From positions 6,951,501 through 7,015,500 of the forward strand of contig OU015661.1 in NCBI GenBank assembly GCA_907165275.2: 64,000 nt of DNA, read 5' to 3'. The translations under genes were made by a program, and so were the position numbers. The notes beneath the pieces were generated by a model that was not told the origin of the DNA, ran no database searches, and was given only the letters and a program-made list of their open reading frames with translations. Below are positions 33,841 to 45,819 of this stretch, one piece after another. Source of the stretch: Zygaena filipendulae. Its lineage: Eukaryota > Arthropoda > Insecta > Lepidoptera > Zygaenidae. How positions within the stretch are numbered: position 1 is the stretch's first letter; each line of letters starts with the position of its first letter.

Positions 33841-34262
33841 AAGTTTGATGGAACTGATACCGCAACGGCTCGCCGAAAGCCGTTTCGTCATTGCACTGTT
33901 CGTCGGCAGCACGTGTCGTTTATGGGAGTTTCGCCGTCAGACACTTTCACGGGTCTTCAGTAGGTTACATACCTATATTTTAACATTCGATTGAACTGAT
34001 ACCGCAACGGTTCGCCGAAAGCCGTTTCGTCATTGCACTGTTCGTCGACAGCACGTGTCGTTTATGGGAGTTTCGCCGTCAGACACTTTCACGGGTCTTC
34101 AGTAGGTTACATACCTATATTGTAACATTCGATTGAACTGATACCTCAACGGTTCGCCGAAAGCCGTTTCGTCATTGCACTGTTCGTCGACAGCACGTGT
34201 CGTTCAAATGGAAGTTTCGCCGTCAGAACCTTTCACGGGTCTTCACCTACATTCTAACTGAT
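33841..34262. repeat. Minisatellite, three units of 142 bp
   Basis: GAACTGATACCGCAACGG starts at 33851 and 33993, with a one-base variant at 34135. Units 1 and 2 differ at few sites; unit 3 has small changes and lacks its last part. GC-rich for the window, with internal short hairpins (CGGTTCGCCGAAAGCCG). No ORF. Confidence 0.85.
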
Positions 34263-34287
34263 GAAATGACACCGTTCTCGTTAGTAA

Positions 34288-34487
34288 TCCTAGTAATATT
34301 ATAAATATGAAAGTGTTGGATTTTTGGATGTTTATTACTCAATCACGCAAAAACGGCTGAATGGATTTGGATGAATTTTGGCGTGCACGTTGTCAGGGGT
34401 ACAGAGAAGGACATAGGGTACTTTATATCCCGGAATTCCCGCGGGAACTCTGAAATTATCGCGGGTGAAACCGCGGGGCACCACTAG
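34288..34487 (+). mobile_element. Helitron-like repeat, complete reference copy
   Basis: 200 bp from A|TCCTAGTAATATTATAAAT to CTAG|T, with CGCGGGTGAAACCGCGGGG hairpin text before the end. It shows all the hallmarks: 5' TC, 3' hairpin, CTAG, and insertion between A and T. Confidence 0.65.
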
Positions 34488-34934
34488 TACCATAATAAAA
34501 AATATGTAGATTCGCGTTATTAACACATTAATACATAATGTATACTCGTTGATTTACTGTTTGTGGAAACTGTGGACTTCGTGCGGATGGAAGTTTAGCC
34601 AGCGAGAATTCCCGGACCGTACTTAACTAGCACATATTATGTCTACATACATATAGTATATACATATATTTAGTGGCGCCTAAGTGACGGATAACAAAAC
34701 CACATACGAAACAAGCCGACAATTACTTACTGTTAATTTGCGGTTTCGCTAGCAAATTATGTTTTGCCACTTCAAGGCATCTCTACACGTGATTTGATTT
34801 TAAAACTTTTAAGTAAAAATAATGTAATTTCGTCGGTAGGCGGCAAATTGTACTAAGGTATATAACAATTCCGTTTACTAACTTCGTCGTTTTGTATGAT
34901 GTCAAGGACAGAAAATTCCTTGAGGTAAGGTACC

Positions 34935-35230
34935 ATTTCACTCTGTTGTGGTCATAACTGAAACCTAATTTAACGTGTCGGGGTTCTCACAAATACAAAA
35001 CAGTGGCATTTTCTGCCCTCACGATATACAAAATGCCGGCTGTTTGAAACGGACGGACGGTTGTTTATACCAATCTAAAATAAAAGTAGCCTAAGTTACT
35101 CCTTATAACATCAGCTATGTGCCAGTAAAAGTCCCGTTAAACTCGGTCTAGCCCTTTCAGAGATTAGCCGGAACAAATAGCCACACAGAGAGACAGAAAG
35201 ACAAAATTTAAAAAAAAAGATTTTTTTTAA
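34935..35230. repeat. Dispersed repeat related to UGT intron 1 and to window position 1
   Basis: CACTCTGTTGTGGTCATAAC and CAGTGGCATTTTCTGCCCTC match 24630-24760. AAAGTAGCCTAAGTTACTCC and CATCAGCTATGTGCCAGTAA match 50-140. Confidence 0.5.
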
Positions 35231-35954
35231 TGTAAGAACCGTATATATACTTGCATAATGTGTATTTAGTGAACAGCTATTAATTTGAAATTACGAACAT
35301 ACACTTTAATTTTATTGATATGAATAGATTTATAAATAAAGACTAGATGTGTATAGTGTGTATAGATGTGTAAAGATAGATGTATAGATTTGCCTTTTAC
35401 GATATATTATGTACTCAGAGTCGATAAAAACCTATAATTATACGTATAATCCGAATAATTTTATAGGACGCCGAAAATGTGCCTTACTTGGGTTAAACAT
35501 GAGAGAAAATACTTTTTAGAGCTCCAGAGGGATTTAAGAAATTCACGAGGTGTAGCTCAGTCTCTAATAGATACTTAGTCAAATTTCATCAGATTGTCAG
35601 GTCCGAAACTAAATATAATATTACAATAATTGTGTTTTAAAATTATAAAGCAGAAACATAAATTAATATTATACCTAGGTGTAGCGTTAAATTTTGGCGA
35701 GCAACGTTTTTGCTCCGCCGACCGAATTTTGACCTCCGTTAAAACATCAAAGCCATCCGGTCCCGCCTAACAACCACAGCAAGCAAGAATTTATGAGATT
35801 ATTAACACGCAAAATGTCAGTCTTAATATAAAAATGGATGTTTATCTTTGATAACAAAAAAGTAATGACCAATTATTTTGATTAGTTACGTACACGAAGT
35901 TAGTTAAGTATATTGTCAGTCTTAGCTTTTAAGCGTAGATCATAATTGTGAAAT
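35231..35954. other. AT-rich stretch without recognised features
   Basis: Nothing recognised apart from short simple runs. Confidence 0.35.
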
Positions 35955-36283
35955 GGGCTATTATGAGTTAATTTAAATTTTTAGTCTGTCTTGTAGATTA
36001 TTATTAAAAAAACTGGGCACGTATTTTTCATTTTCTACTTTTTCAAAAAATAACGGCTATACATTGAGTTGAAGTGTGACGTCACGCCTAGATATCTATA
36101 CACTTTTGTTTATGACGTCACAAGCTCCTACTCCTAAACTTTACGTTGCATTTGCGCGCGTGCGTATTATCTAAGTATTTTTTCAATAATTTGAAAAAGC
36201 AAAAATACGTGTCTATAATTTTTTTACCATCTAACTGACGGGCTAAATAGAAATCTTGAATTTTATACGCTGTCATCATGCCT
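35955..36283 (-). mobile_element. CRE-bearing MITE, copy 3
   Basis: Inverted copy, about 329 bp. TTAGTCTGTCTTGTAGATTA on the left; GTGACGTCACGCC and ATGACGTCACAAG in the middle. Confidence 0.7.
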
Positions 36284-36606
36284 ATTATCCATTTCGCGTA
36301 TATATACCTACCATACGGATGTACCTATAACAGAAGTGGGCTATAGTACGTCGTCGTCCCTTTGTTTTTTCCTCCAAGACCGGCCCGTTTTTAATAGGTA
36401 TTATTTCAAGAATGATTATAATAATATGGGTGCGACTTTGACTATACGCAGTATATTTTTCTTTTATTTTTTTTATTCGTCTAATTTTTTTCCAAGGGGC
36501 CTGATGAAGGCAATGTAAACCTCATAGTTTTTACGATTCACATCAAAGTACTTCTAAAAATTTTACGGATAAAACGAAATTATGTCATTGTATTATATAC
36601 CTTGTA

Positions 36607-36690
36607 TTATATGCTACTGTGGCATTAAGTCCGCCTTTTGCACCATGTTGTGCAATAAGCTTAAATAAATAAATAAATAAATAAATACCT
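36607..36690 (+). mobile_element. LINE 3' tail
   Basis: GGCATTAAGTCCGCCTTTTG, TGTTGTGCAATAAGC, then (AAAT)n. A common lepidopteran LINE tail. Confidence 0.6.
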
Positions 36691-37395
36691 CTTCAAATAT
36701 ATAATGTATATTGTCGTATTTTATTTACGAAAATATCACTTTCATGTCCATCGATTGCTTCCAATTTGAAAACTGAACGTAAAAAAACACATGTTTGCAT
36801 TTTAATAAATGTAGCTACAAAGGCGAAAGGAATGTTGGAACCAAATCTGTTTATTTACTATTCACCTAAATTTTGTTTGTGACGAAGTAAATTGTGAAGG
36901 ATGACAGAGAAATATTATCCCAGCTCGTTAAATTATGTCTGGCTTCAGTGATCCGTTCTTCCTGTGTCTGTGTGCCTGTTCGTTATCTTTTGTACCGTTT
37001 CGATAAATTACATCCCAAAATAAGTGCTTACACGAAAACAATAGGTAGTATGTACCGAATCTATTTACGAAGGTTGTCCAACAATCTAACATCCTTATAT
37101 AATCACTATTGGAGATACATAACGAACATGACTTTAACACATATACCTAAACTACAAGCAAATTTCAGTCTGCAAAAACGTCAAAGTTCATCTTTTAACT
37201 GGAATATCTCTGCATGGTTTTCGTGGGAAATTAAGGCTTTCCGTTGAATGAATAAACGATGTTACTGGGTCCAATAACTTACCAAGCCTTATGTTATACA
37301 AATAGAGTCATAGAGTGTAAGGTTAAACGAGGGATGTATAGCCATCGATAAATAAAATTTATGCAGACAATAATATCGTTTATTTATTTGTTGTT
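36691..37395. other. Stretch without recognised genes
   Basis: A 117-codon open frame at 36894 has no recognisable domain and an ordinary base composition, and I do not call it a gene. Confidence 0.35.
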
Positions 37396-37397
37396 AC

Positions 37398-37536
37398 GAT
37401 TTCGCGACTTAACTACTCAACTGGTCATCATGACACTTTGCATACACGTACTAACTGGTTCAGAGTGGGACATAGGATACTTTTCATCTTGGAATTTTGT
37501 TATTAAAGCGGATGAAACCGCTGGGAATAGCTACTA
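37398..37536 (+). mobile_element. Helitron-like fragment
   Basis: GACATAGGATACTTTTCATC, AAAGCGGATGAAACCGCTGG, ending in a mutated CTAC. Confidence 0.45.
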
Positions 37537-38242
37537 ACGAATAATAATGATATCATTTAAAAAGAAAAAGCCCTCTGATATCTGAATTTATGCGGACTAA
37601 TGTCATTTACATAATTATTTTTAATCGGTGTGTCAGCGGTAATACAAAAAAGTGGCATTTAATGTCCCATAGTGTAAGATCCGCTATTTCTGCGCTCCAG
37701 AATCCTTTTTTTTTGTCAAAAATTATAATAAGTATTTCTTTTGTTATTTGAGATGAGAAGCGATTACTAAATACCTACCCTCCTAGAAATGTTTATTTTT
37801 TTTGAATGACCCGAATACTGCATGTGGTGAAACCGATTGTTTACAAAATAATATCACCTAACGCCATCAACCGACCAATCCGCACAGGTGATTGTCATTC
37901 ACAAATTGTGTGAATTGTGAATTGTGTGAATCACAATATCACATAATTTCGTGGTTGATGCTGCACTAGAGCGTCAGAGTTATCCAATGATGCGTCACAT
38001 TAATCGTCAGATTACCGTTCCAAATGATATTTGATTACCAATTACGCGGGATCACAGTGTGTATTCGTTGAATCATGAGCTACTATTGACAATCATATTT
38101 CCTAGTTTCAATTAAACGGAGAATCGTGTGATATTAGGTACATAGTACATACGTTATATTATGTGAATAGACAAGAAATTAGGTAGGTACTAGCAATAAT
38201 TATATTATGTAATAATGATTGTCCACTCATTAGTATAATCTA

Positions 38243-38510
38243 CTAGCTGTGCCCCGCGGCTTCACCCGCGTGAGTTTCGAAATTCCCTCCTTACTCCATA
38301 TAACATCAGCTAATTAGCAGTAACCCGTCAAAATTGGCCCAACCGTTTCGGAGATTCGGAATTCTCGCAGGAATTCCAAATTTAATTTATTCTTCATATC
38401 CTTACAATAACAAAAACAACAAAAAAAAAGAATTAGCGAAATTAGTCCAGTCCAAATTAGTTCACGCGTGATGCCGTGACCAAGGGAATAGGGATTAATT
38501 TTTTTTATAA
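38243..38510 (-). mobile_element. Helitron-like repeat, composite
   Basis: A|CTAGCTGTGCCCCGCGGC at the left; the interior shares CATAACATCAGCTAATTAG with the family at 1-140. The right part GCCGTGACCAAGGGAATAGG matches 15681 and 54025 in inverse. Confidence 0.6.
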
Positions 38511-38670
38511 AGGTATAAGATTTAGGGATACAGCGCCACCTGGTCCAAAACATAATAAGTATTCTGTGCCAAAACTAACCAGAGTTTGTAATAAGTACGT
38601 AATATACTAGACAGCTGATTTGGTGTTAAACTTTCAACAGTAGGTACACTATTAAAAGCAATCGATGGAA

Positions 38671-38892
38671 TCCTCACTATTATAAATGCCAAAGTGAGTT
38701 TAATTGTTTGTGTCGCTTTTGAGCCTTTACAGCTCAAACAATGGTCATGATATTTCATATTTTGCATACTTACACGTTGTCAGGGACACAGAGAAAGACT
38801 TAAATTGGTACTGTAAGTAAAAGTACTTTTTATCCCGGAATTTCTGCGGGAACTCCGAAATAAATGCGGATGAAACCTCGGGAAATGGCTAG
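38671..38892 (+). mobile_element. Helitron-like repeat, near full length
   Basis: A|TCCTCACTATTATAAATGC to GGCTAG|T, with GCGGATGAAACCTCGGG before the end. 222 bp. Confidence 0.6.
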
Positions 38893-38899
38893 TATTTTA

Positions 38900-39560
38900 T
38901 AATCTTAAAATGAATTTGTTTCCTTATTAAGTATTGTATGCAAAAGAGAAAATTGATCTTTTGTGTTGGTTGACGCGCGGGGTTTTGAACAAGGTTTGCA
39001 TGATAATGTTTGGAGTAAGCATGGTATACTAGTTACACCGTCTTGGCTCAAAAACATGCTTAACTCTCGAGCAATGTAAGCAATGTAAAGTATCTTTACA
39101 CCGAAGAAAGGTGCTACTGCGCCAGAATTCTATTAAGAGGGGCTCAAGTTGTTTGCCTCCGGGGTTTTGTTTATGTTACGCTGTTCCTTATTGTGAGAGC
39201 CTTCAGCCAGCAAGCCTTACCTACCATGTGACAACGTCTTGCCAATTTTGTTCCTCAGCCTTTTACGCAACAACTTATACTTAATGTTTCCACCTGAGTT
39301 CTCGATATTAGATACGTGTTACATTTGTTTTTTTTTTCACAGACATATTGTATGAAATTTGCATTGTCTAATAACTTTTCTGGAATTGTGGAATTACTTA
39401 GGAGTTCACTCTACTGCAGAGAAACGAATATAAGAGATATGTGATGTCTGAGGATGTCTTTATTTTCCAAATCAACGAGTTCAATTTCCGGTCATGAAAA
39501 TCATTTTAAAAAATCTGACTGTTCTGTACCTATACCTAATACACTTTTAGTTTTTATCAA
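38900..39560. other. Stretch without recognised genes
   Basis: Nothing recognised. Confidence 0.35.
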
Positions 39561-39564
39561 ATCG

Positions 39565-40397
39565 GCCCCGAGAGTCATGTAGGGTGTAATCTCTGGATCT
39601 AATGAACCGATTTTGAAAATTATTTCACTTATAGGAAGCTGCAGTGACCCTGATTGTCATAGGGTACTTTTTATTCCGGATCTCCCGCGGGAACTCCGAA
39701 TTTCCCGCGGGTAAAACCACGGGGACACAACTATCTCTAGATCTACTGAACCGATTTTGAAAATTCTTTCACTTATAGGGAGCTACAGTAATCCAGAGTG
39801 ATACAAGGTACTTTTATCCCGGAATTCTCTCGGGACCTCTGGAGTATGTGAGTTCGTGAGTTTGTGAGATTGTAGTGGGTAATCTCTGGATCTACTGAAC
39901 CGATTTTAAAAATTCTTTTACTTATAAGAAGCTACAGTGATTTTGAATGACATAGAGTACTTTTTGTCCCAGGATTTCTGCGGGAACTCCGGAGTTTGTG
40001 AGGTTATAATCTCTGGATATACTGAACCGGTTTTGAAAATTCTTTCACTTATCGGGAGCTACAGTGATCCAGAGTGATATAGGGTACTTTAAACTCTGGA
40101 ATTCCCGCAGGAACTCCGGAGTTAGTGAATTCGTGAGTTTGTGAGTTTGTAGGGGGTAGGTAATTTCTGGATCTACTGAACTGATTTTAAAAAATTTTTT
40201 TCGCATTTAAAAAGCTGCAGTGATCCTTAGTGTCATAGAGTACTTTTTATCCCGGGATTCCTGCGGGAACTCCGGAGTTTGTGAGGTTTTACTTATAGGA
40301 AGCCAAAGTGATCCTAAGTGACATAGGGTACTTTTTATCCCAGAATCCCCGCAAGTACTCTGAAATCACCGTGGGTGAAACCGCGGGGGTCAGCTAG
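39565..40397 (+). mobile_element. Helitron-like element with a tandem array of internal units
   Basis: The block 'ATCTCTGGATCTACTGAACC ... GGGTACTTTTTATCCCGG ... GGGAACTCCGGAG' is repeated head to tail. Units begin near 39591, 39733, 39880, 40009 and 40160, with a partial sixth near 40284, spaced 129-151 bp. Only the last unit ends in the normal terminus GGGTGAAACCGCGGGGG and CTAG|T. Confidence 0.7.
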
Positions 40398-41200
40398 TGT
40401 ATCAATAAACTTTGTATATACTTACTCGTAAAGTTGGCGCAGCACTGGCGGGAAGTCACAGGGTTTTGGTTTGAGATTTTGCCAGCCAGTGGTCTGGATG
40501 CAAACTTGCTACAAAGTTGATTGCTCCGCGGTCGCATCGGCAGTAACTCTCTGAATGCACTGATTTTCTGCGCCGCGCTCTTTTACATTGCTTTTCACTG
40601 CTCTATAGCGACAAGATATCGCCAAGTTTTCTTAACATATTATTATAAACTCTTAAATAAAATTATTTTTTCTAATAAATTACACCCTGCTAAAAAATTT
40701 TTTTTTTTTTCAAAGTCAAATCCTTTATTCAAATTTGGCCCATAATGTGGCTCTTTTTGACGTCAATATAATTTTGCTGTTTTTATTTACTTCGTAAACA
40801 ATGATAATTTTTTGGAAAAACACAGGATACTTTTCGCTCATAGCAAATAGGTCTAATTAAATCTATTAACCAATTAATATGAGTAAGAATAGCTACCTGC
40901 TATTAAATAAATTACTACCACATTAAAATGATCAAAAGAACATTGTAAATGGAAATAAATAAATTTTCATTTAATTTAATTTCAAATATGAAAAAAATTG
41001 TAAATAAGAAAAATAACTATCCACGCTACTTAGATTATTAGATACATTTTAACATGAATTTTAAAATAATCTCAATAAACACCGATAACTCTGCAGCTCA
41101 TAGGCAGTAATGTTTCTAGGTAAATCATATTGATATGAAACATATTTTATTTAAATACAATTAAGTGTCTACGAGTTCATTAGGCATAATATATTCTACA
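40398..41200. other. Stretch with one small repeat
   Basis: 40712-40790 (AATTTGGCCCATAATGTGGC, TCTTTTTGACGTCAATATAA) matches 6793. The rest is unassigned. Confidence 0.4.
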
Positions 41201-41405
41201 CTAGCTATGCCCCGCGGTTTCACCCGCGTGAAAAGTTTTTGTGTAGCAACTTTTTTTCCCGACATCCGATTTGAATGAAACAAAGCCTATATGTAGCTCC
41301 ATATAAGCTTAATCTACTTGTGAAAACCGCATGATACTCCGCTCAATAGATTTGGAGATTATCGCGAAAAGACAGACAGACAGAAAATAATTTTAAAAAC
41401 TTTTT
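41201..41405 (-). mobile_element. Helitron-like repeat, divergent subfamily
   Basis: A|CTAGCTATGCCCCGCGGTT at the left, then GACATCCGATTTGAATGAAA and GACAGACAGACAG. The interior differs from the main family. Confidence 0.55.
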
Positions 41406-41825
41406 TTGTGGCTGGTTACTCTTCTTTTATCGCCCCCTGTCAATTTTTCTTAAAAATATACAATGTACAGAATGACAGATTAACTATAGACTATAATAAA
41501 AGTATTATAGTATGGATTATACGACTCTCATGCTCAAAGTCAAGGACTTCAATCGAAAGAAAGTACGTAGAAGGTTGGTATACTATTAAATGCGGAATGG
41601 ATTTCTGCAGTTGTTTACTGCTCACCTGGGAAATTAATTACGAAACAGCACTTCTTTTCGGTATACAACCTCTTTGGCGAGAAGCTCTGTAGATAGGTAT
41701 GTACCTACCTACCTATGTAGAGAAGATATGGTCGTCTCGGAGATTTATTAAACGAATGTTTGTTTAAACCTTTGAGTTTGTGGTTATACCTACTTATTGT
41801 TAGTTTTTATAATGCTTTAAAAACC

Positions 41826-42073
41826 GTGAGAAAGCATACACGTTTTCAGGGGTACAGAGAAGGACAAAGTATTTATAAACTATATATATTTTTATCCCGG
41901 AATTCCCACGAGAATTCCGAATTTATCGCAGGTGAAACTACATTAAATTTTGCACACTAGGTATACACTATGTCAAGGGTAGGTACAGAAATAAATATAG
42001 GGTAGTACTTTTACCTCGGGATAGCCGCAGGATCTCCGAAATTAAAGCGGGTGAAACTGCGGGGAACAGCTAG
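41826..42073 (+). mobile_element. Two adjacent Helitron-like fragments
   Basis: ATACACGTTTTCAGGGGTAC...TTATCGCAGGTGAAACTAC, then GGTAGTACTTTTACCTCGGG...GGTGAAACTGCGGGGAACAG and CTAG|T. Confidence 0.5.
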
Positions 42074-42451
42074 TACTATAATAATTACCCACTCATTTAC
42101 TAGTTGATATCATTCCTTAGGATCCTTTTTGTTTGCTGGAGCTTGAACTCAGACATAAATTACCGACATGCAACATTGCATTCAAATTATAAAAGAGACA
42201 ATATTCCGAAATTGGATAAAAAACATAATGTTTGGTTACATATTACGTAAAAAAATTAAACAAAAAATTCATTGTCTATTGCTACTTTATTACATTTGCT
42301 TGAGGATTAAAATAAGACAATGATTTAGGACAGAATATAAAATTAGCAAACATTATGGTAAATTATCCTAATTGACAAAAACATACTGCTAAATAGTATT
42401 TATTTAGGTATTTCGGTAGGTACTTTGAAACGGTGTGAATTTTCTTTACTT

Positions 42452-42642
42452 AATACAATATTATTAGGAGATGAAGTCGGTTTGTTCGAATGTAAAGAGT
42501 AATCTCTGGAACGAATGAACTGATTCTAATAATTCTTTCACTGATAGGAAGTTACAGTATTCCTCAGTGTAATAGGATAATTTTAACAGTTCCCGATTGA
42601 CTTTCAAAATTCACACAGGTGAAACTGGAAAGGAACAGCTAG
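42452..42642 (+). mobile_element. Helitron-like repeat, degraded
   Basis: GTAATCTCTGGAACGAATGA in the interior, ACACAGGTGAAACTGG and CTAG|T at the right. Confidence 0.5.
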
Positions 42643-43142
42643 TAAAGGTAATGAAAGAGCAATAAAAAGTGTGGTGAGGGCAAATTCGGATGTTTGAGCA
42701 GATTTCTGTGCTTTTAAGTCAATTGGGAACATTTTGGAAGCCGCCGCCATGAAACCTCGAACGTTATCAACCACCGAGGGAGATGCCCATAAATTCGGGG
42801 AGGCCTTTTTGCTGTAATGCCTTTCATATTTCTCCTGAAGCACACTGCGGGCGCCGTTCAAATAAATTACGGCCATCAATAAAAATCGCAGCGATGAGAT
42901 CCCACGGCTTATTTAATTTTTATTCCATCAAGGACGTATTTATCAAATATCGACACTTTATTTCTTTGTACCGTAATAATAATATCGTTTGGATGACACA
43001 CAATTTTTCTCGTAGATGTAAATAAAAATATTTTATATTTATTTAGTGTTGCTGCATAAAGATGCTTTTTTTGCACCTTTATAGGTTCACAATGTACGAA
43101 CGGTCAGGGTCAAAAAGTGTTTACCACCTTAAGGTTCATAAT
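42643..43142. other. Unassigned stretch with an open minus-strand frame
   Basis: The minus strand is open for 91 codons (42879-42604), of moderate GC content, with text such as VIYLNGARSVLQEKYERHYS. The 3' part runs into the Helitron-like copy, so at most the first ~75 codons could be old coding sequence. Not recognised. Confidence 0.25.
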
Positions 43143-43466
43143 GGGCATGTTGACTAATTTTTATTTTTTAGTCCGTCTTGTAGATTATTAAAAAATATTG
43201 ATCACGTATTTTTTCTTTTTTTACGTAATCAAAAAATAACGGCGATATATTGAGTTGAAATTTCGCGTGACGTCACTATTCTGACAGTTTGTATGACGGT
43301 TTTAGCGGTTAGTGACGTCACGGCCCCCTCACCCTAAACTTTAATGCGCTTTATCCCTGTATATTTTAATTTATTTGAAAAAGCAAAAAATACGTGTCTA
43401 TTATTTTTTTATATTCTAACTGACGGACTAATTAGAATTTTGATTTTCAAAAGTAGTCTACATCCC
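43143..43466 (-). mobile_element. CRE-bearing MITE, copy 4
   Basis: 324 bp, inverted. GGGCATGTTGACTA at the left, TAGTCTACATCCC at the right; GTGACGTCACTA and GTGACGTCACGG in the middle. Confidence 0.75.
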
Positions 43467-44566
43467 TATTCTATGCACATATCTATGTCGCTAGGTCGAT
43501 GACATAATATGTGATTTGATTATTTAAGAGTATAATATTAACATGCACGTAATCAGTGGATTGAGTAAAAAAAAAATCGAAAATTGTTTGATCTTTGTTA
43601 GAGTGTCTTGAAAGGCGCATTTTGTGGTGCGGTGCTGCCGATGAGGAGAATCGGAAAAATTCAGTTGGTCCCATCCCTAAAATATATTTTATTTAATTTG
43701 AACAAATAACACAATATGTTGTATTCTTCGATCGCTAATTTTTTTATTTTCCCGCTGTCATAAGCAAAGAAAGCGAAATAAAGAAATTATTAAACTTTCT
43801 CGAGTGTCAATTGAAAATACAAGCAAAGTTTGGACATGTCGTTAAATAATTTCGTCAAAGGTTCCGTGATTTACTGAAGCCGAAATATTTTGAAGGAAAT
43901 TAAATGGGTCCCTTTGATTTAGCAAAATCCTTTGTTATCCAATTGGATTGGAGTCGAAAACAAGAAAATTGAATTCGGAAAACAAAATCATCCTAACGGC
44001 CAATATAAAGGCAAAGCCGCGTCGGACGATCAAAATTGGGCAAAACCCAAAAAGGAGAAAGATTAAGAGGTCAGGGTCATACGTATGTACGAATCCACAT
44101 CCACATCATCATTATCCACATCCACCACAAGTCACAACGAATGTTCTGTTCACGACATTGTAAATATACAAAAAGTTTGTAAATTGACGTAATATAAAAA
44201 TTTACTGCGACATACCCACTACATTATACGCATGTTGGTTGACTACCAAATATAATAATTTAAGATATCAATGCGCAAATATTCGAAAATCATCCAATCT
44301 GATCCCGTATATGTAAGTTATCAGTACCAGCGATCGCTTTCCGCTAATTGCTGGGGTCATCTTTGGTTCGGCCTCTGTGTGGTTTCTATTCAAAAGCCCT
44401 ATTGATATGTGAAATGGAGCGCGGTTTCAATATGTGAAACGAGCTGTGAGGCGGCTGAGCCCCCAATTTCGAAATGATTGTTGAGCACAACGGATGCGGA
44501 AGCTTACGTACGAGTTAGGCGAGGAGGGGGCACCAAGCTGAAAGGCATAATGCGCTTACTCACAAT
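43467..44566. other. Single-copy-looking stretch without recognised genes
   Basis: No repeat family was recognised across 1.1 kb, which is unusual here. It could be old non-coding or regulatory DNA. Confidence 0.3.
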
Positions 44567-45006
44567 GGGCATGTTGCCAGGATATAAAAATAAAAATTCT
44601 ATGCTATTCTATTCTATTATCAGAGAGATAATTAAAAAAAACAATAGATACGTACATTTTGATTTTTCAAGTTTTTCTCAATTATCTTTTTTCAATTTAT
44701 TTATTTATTTATTTATTTATTTATTCTTTATTGCACAGTAAGTACAAATGGCGAACTTAATGCCTTGCGGCATTCTCTGAGTTAAATCGCATTAAATTTT
44801 AAGAGTGGAGGCTCGTGACGTCATAACCACTTAAAATGTATGCCGAGACGTGACGTCACTGGTCATTTCGACTCAATGTACCTATTATGTATCGCAGTTA
44901 TTTTTTTATTGCGTAAAAAGACGTGTCCGATATTTTTTATTAATTTAATAGACTTAAAACTATTTGATAGACTAAAAACTAAAAAAATTGTCAGCTAGTG
45001 TTCATT
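44567..45006 (+). mobile_element. CRE-bearing MITE, copy 5, carrying a nested LINE tail
   Basis: Left end GGGCATGTTG; the interior keeps GTGACGTCATAA and GTGACGTCACTG. A LINE tail with (TTTA)n at 44697-44778 is inserted and accounts for most of the extra length. The right end is degraded. Confidence 0.55.
44697..44778 (-). mobile_element. LINE tail nested in MITE copy 5
   Basis: (TTTA)n, then CTTTATTGCACAGTAAGTAC and AAATGGCGAACTTAATGCC, i.e. a LINE 3' end read on the minus strand. Confidence 0.6.
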
Positions 45007-45182
45007 GCATTTCAAATCCAGTAATCCTAAATAAACTTAGTAAAATTTTGTAATTTAGCAAAGTTTACTTAGGATTTCTATTGGAAGTTACTTAATTCAG
45101 ATAAATGTACCTATCTACCTAATCGTTTACACTTGTCTGAATCAAGTAACTTACTAATACGAATTAATTACGAACAATTACA

Positions 45183-45426
45183 TTAACCGCCGTACTCAGA
45201 GTCGACTTTAATGATTACTTAGTTAAGTACTGATTTTTAAAACAAAACTGCCGCAATCAGACAAGTTTAATAAATTAATGTTAATTGGCATTTAATTAAT
45301 TAAGTTACATCTCATTAAATGCCAACCAACATTAATTTCCTGAACGTCTCTGATTGCGGCAGTCTTGTTTTAAAAATCTATACTTAACTAAGTAATCATT
45401 AAAGTCAACTCTGAGTGCGGCCGTAA
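45183..45426. mobile_element. Fold-back element with ~115-bp inverted arms, complete copy
   Basis: Begins TTAACCGCCGTACTCAGAGT and ends ACTCTGAGTGCGGCCGTAA. The arms pair along almost the whole 244 bp. Non-coding. Confidence 0.7.
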
Positions 45427-45639
45427 GTGAAATAAGCACTATTTTAAGTTAGGTAGGTAGGTATATATAAAATAACTTGATCTTAAAGATTTTCTATGAG
45501 AGTTCGAAACTCAAACTATACTGCGTGGGATATAAAAAAAAGGTTTTACATGTAGTTAGATATGTAAATAAACATAGTCATAAAAGTAAAAAATAAAAAT
45601 AAATATTTTTATTGTTAATTATACTTAAATCCTGACGAC

Positions 45640-45735
45640 CAAGTGGGCGAAGTCATCATCAAGCTGCTGCATAAACCAAAAGATTTTCATTTCGATTCTC
45701 GGTGGGGATAAATTTTATGTGACACTGCACTCTGC
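45640..45735 (+). mobile_element. SINE head, degraded
   Basis: CCTGACGACCAAGTGGGCGA, AAACCAAAAGATTTTC and TTTCGATTCTCGGTGGGGAT resemble a tRNA-derived SINE with a decayed B box. Confidence 0.4.
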
Positions 45736-45819
45736 AGTCACGTCTTCTGAGTCAATACGAATCCCAGCCTCTCGAACAAGCCTGTTTCCGACAGAGCTTT
45801 AACCGACCAAATACCTACC

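Noticed and set aside
36894..37247. 117-codon plus-strand ORF
   Set aside because: No domain, signal or splice context, and a competing ORF lies on the other strand; most likely chance.
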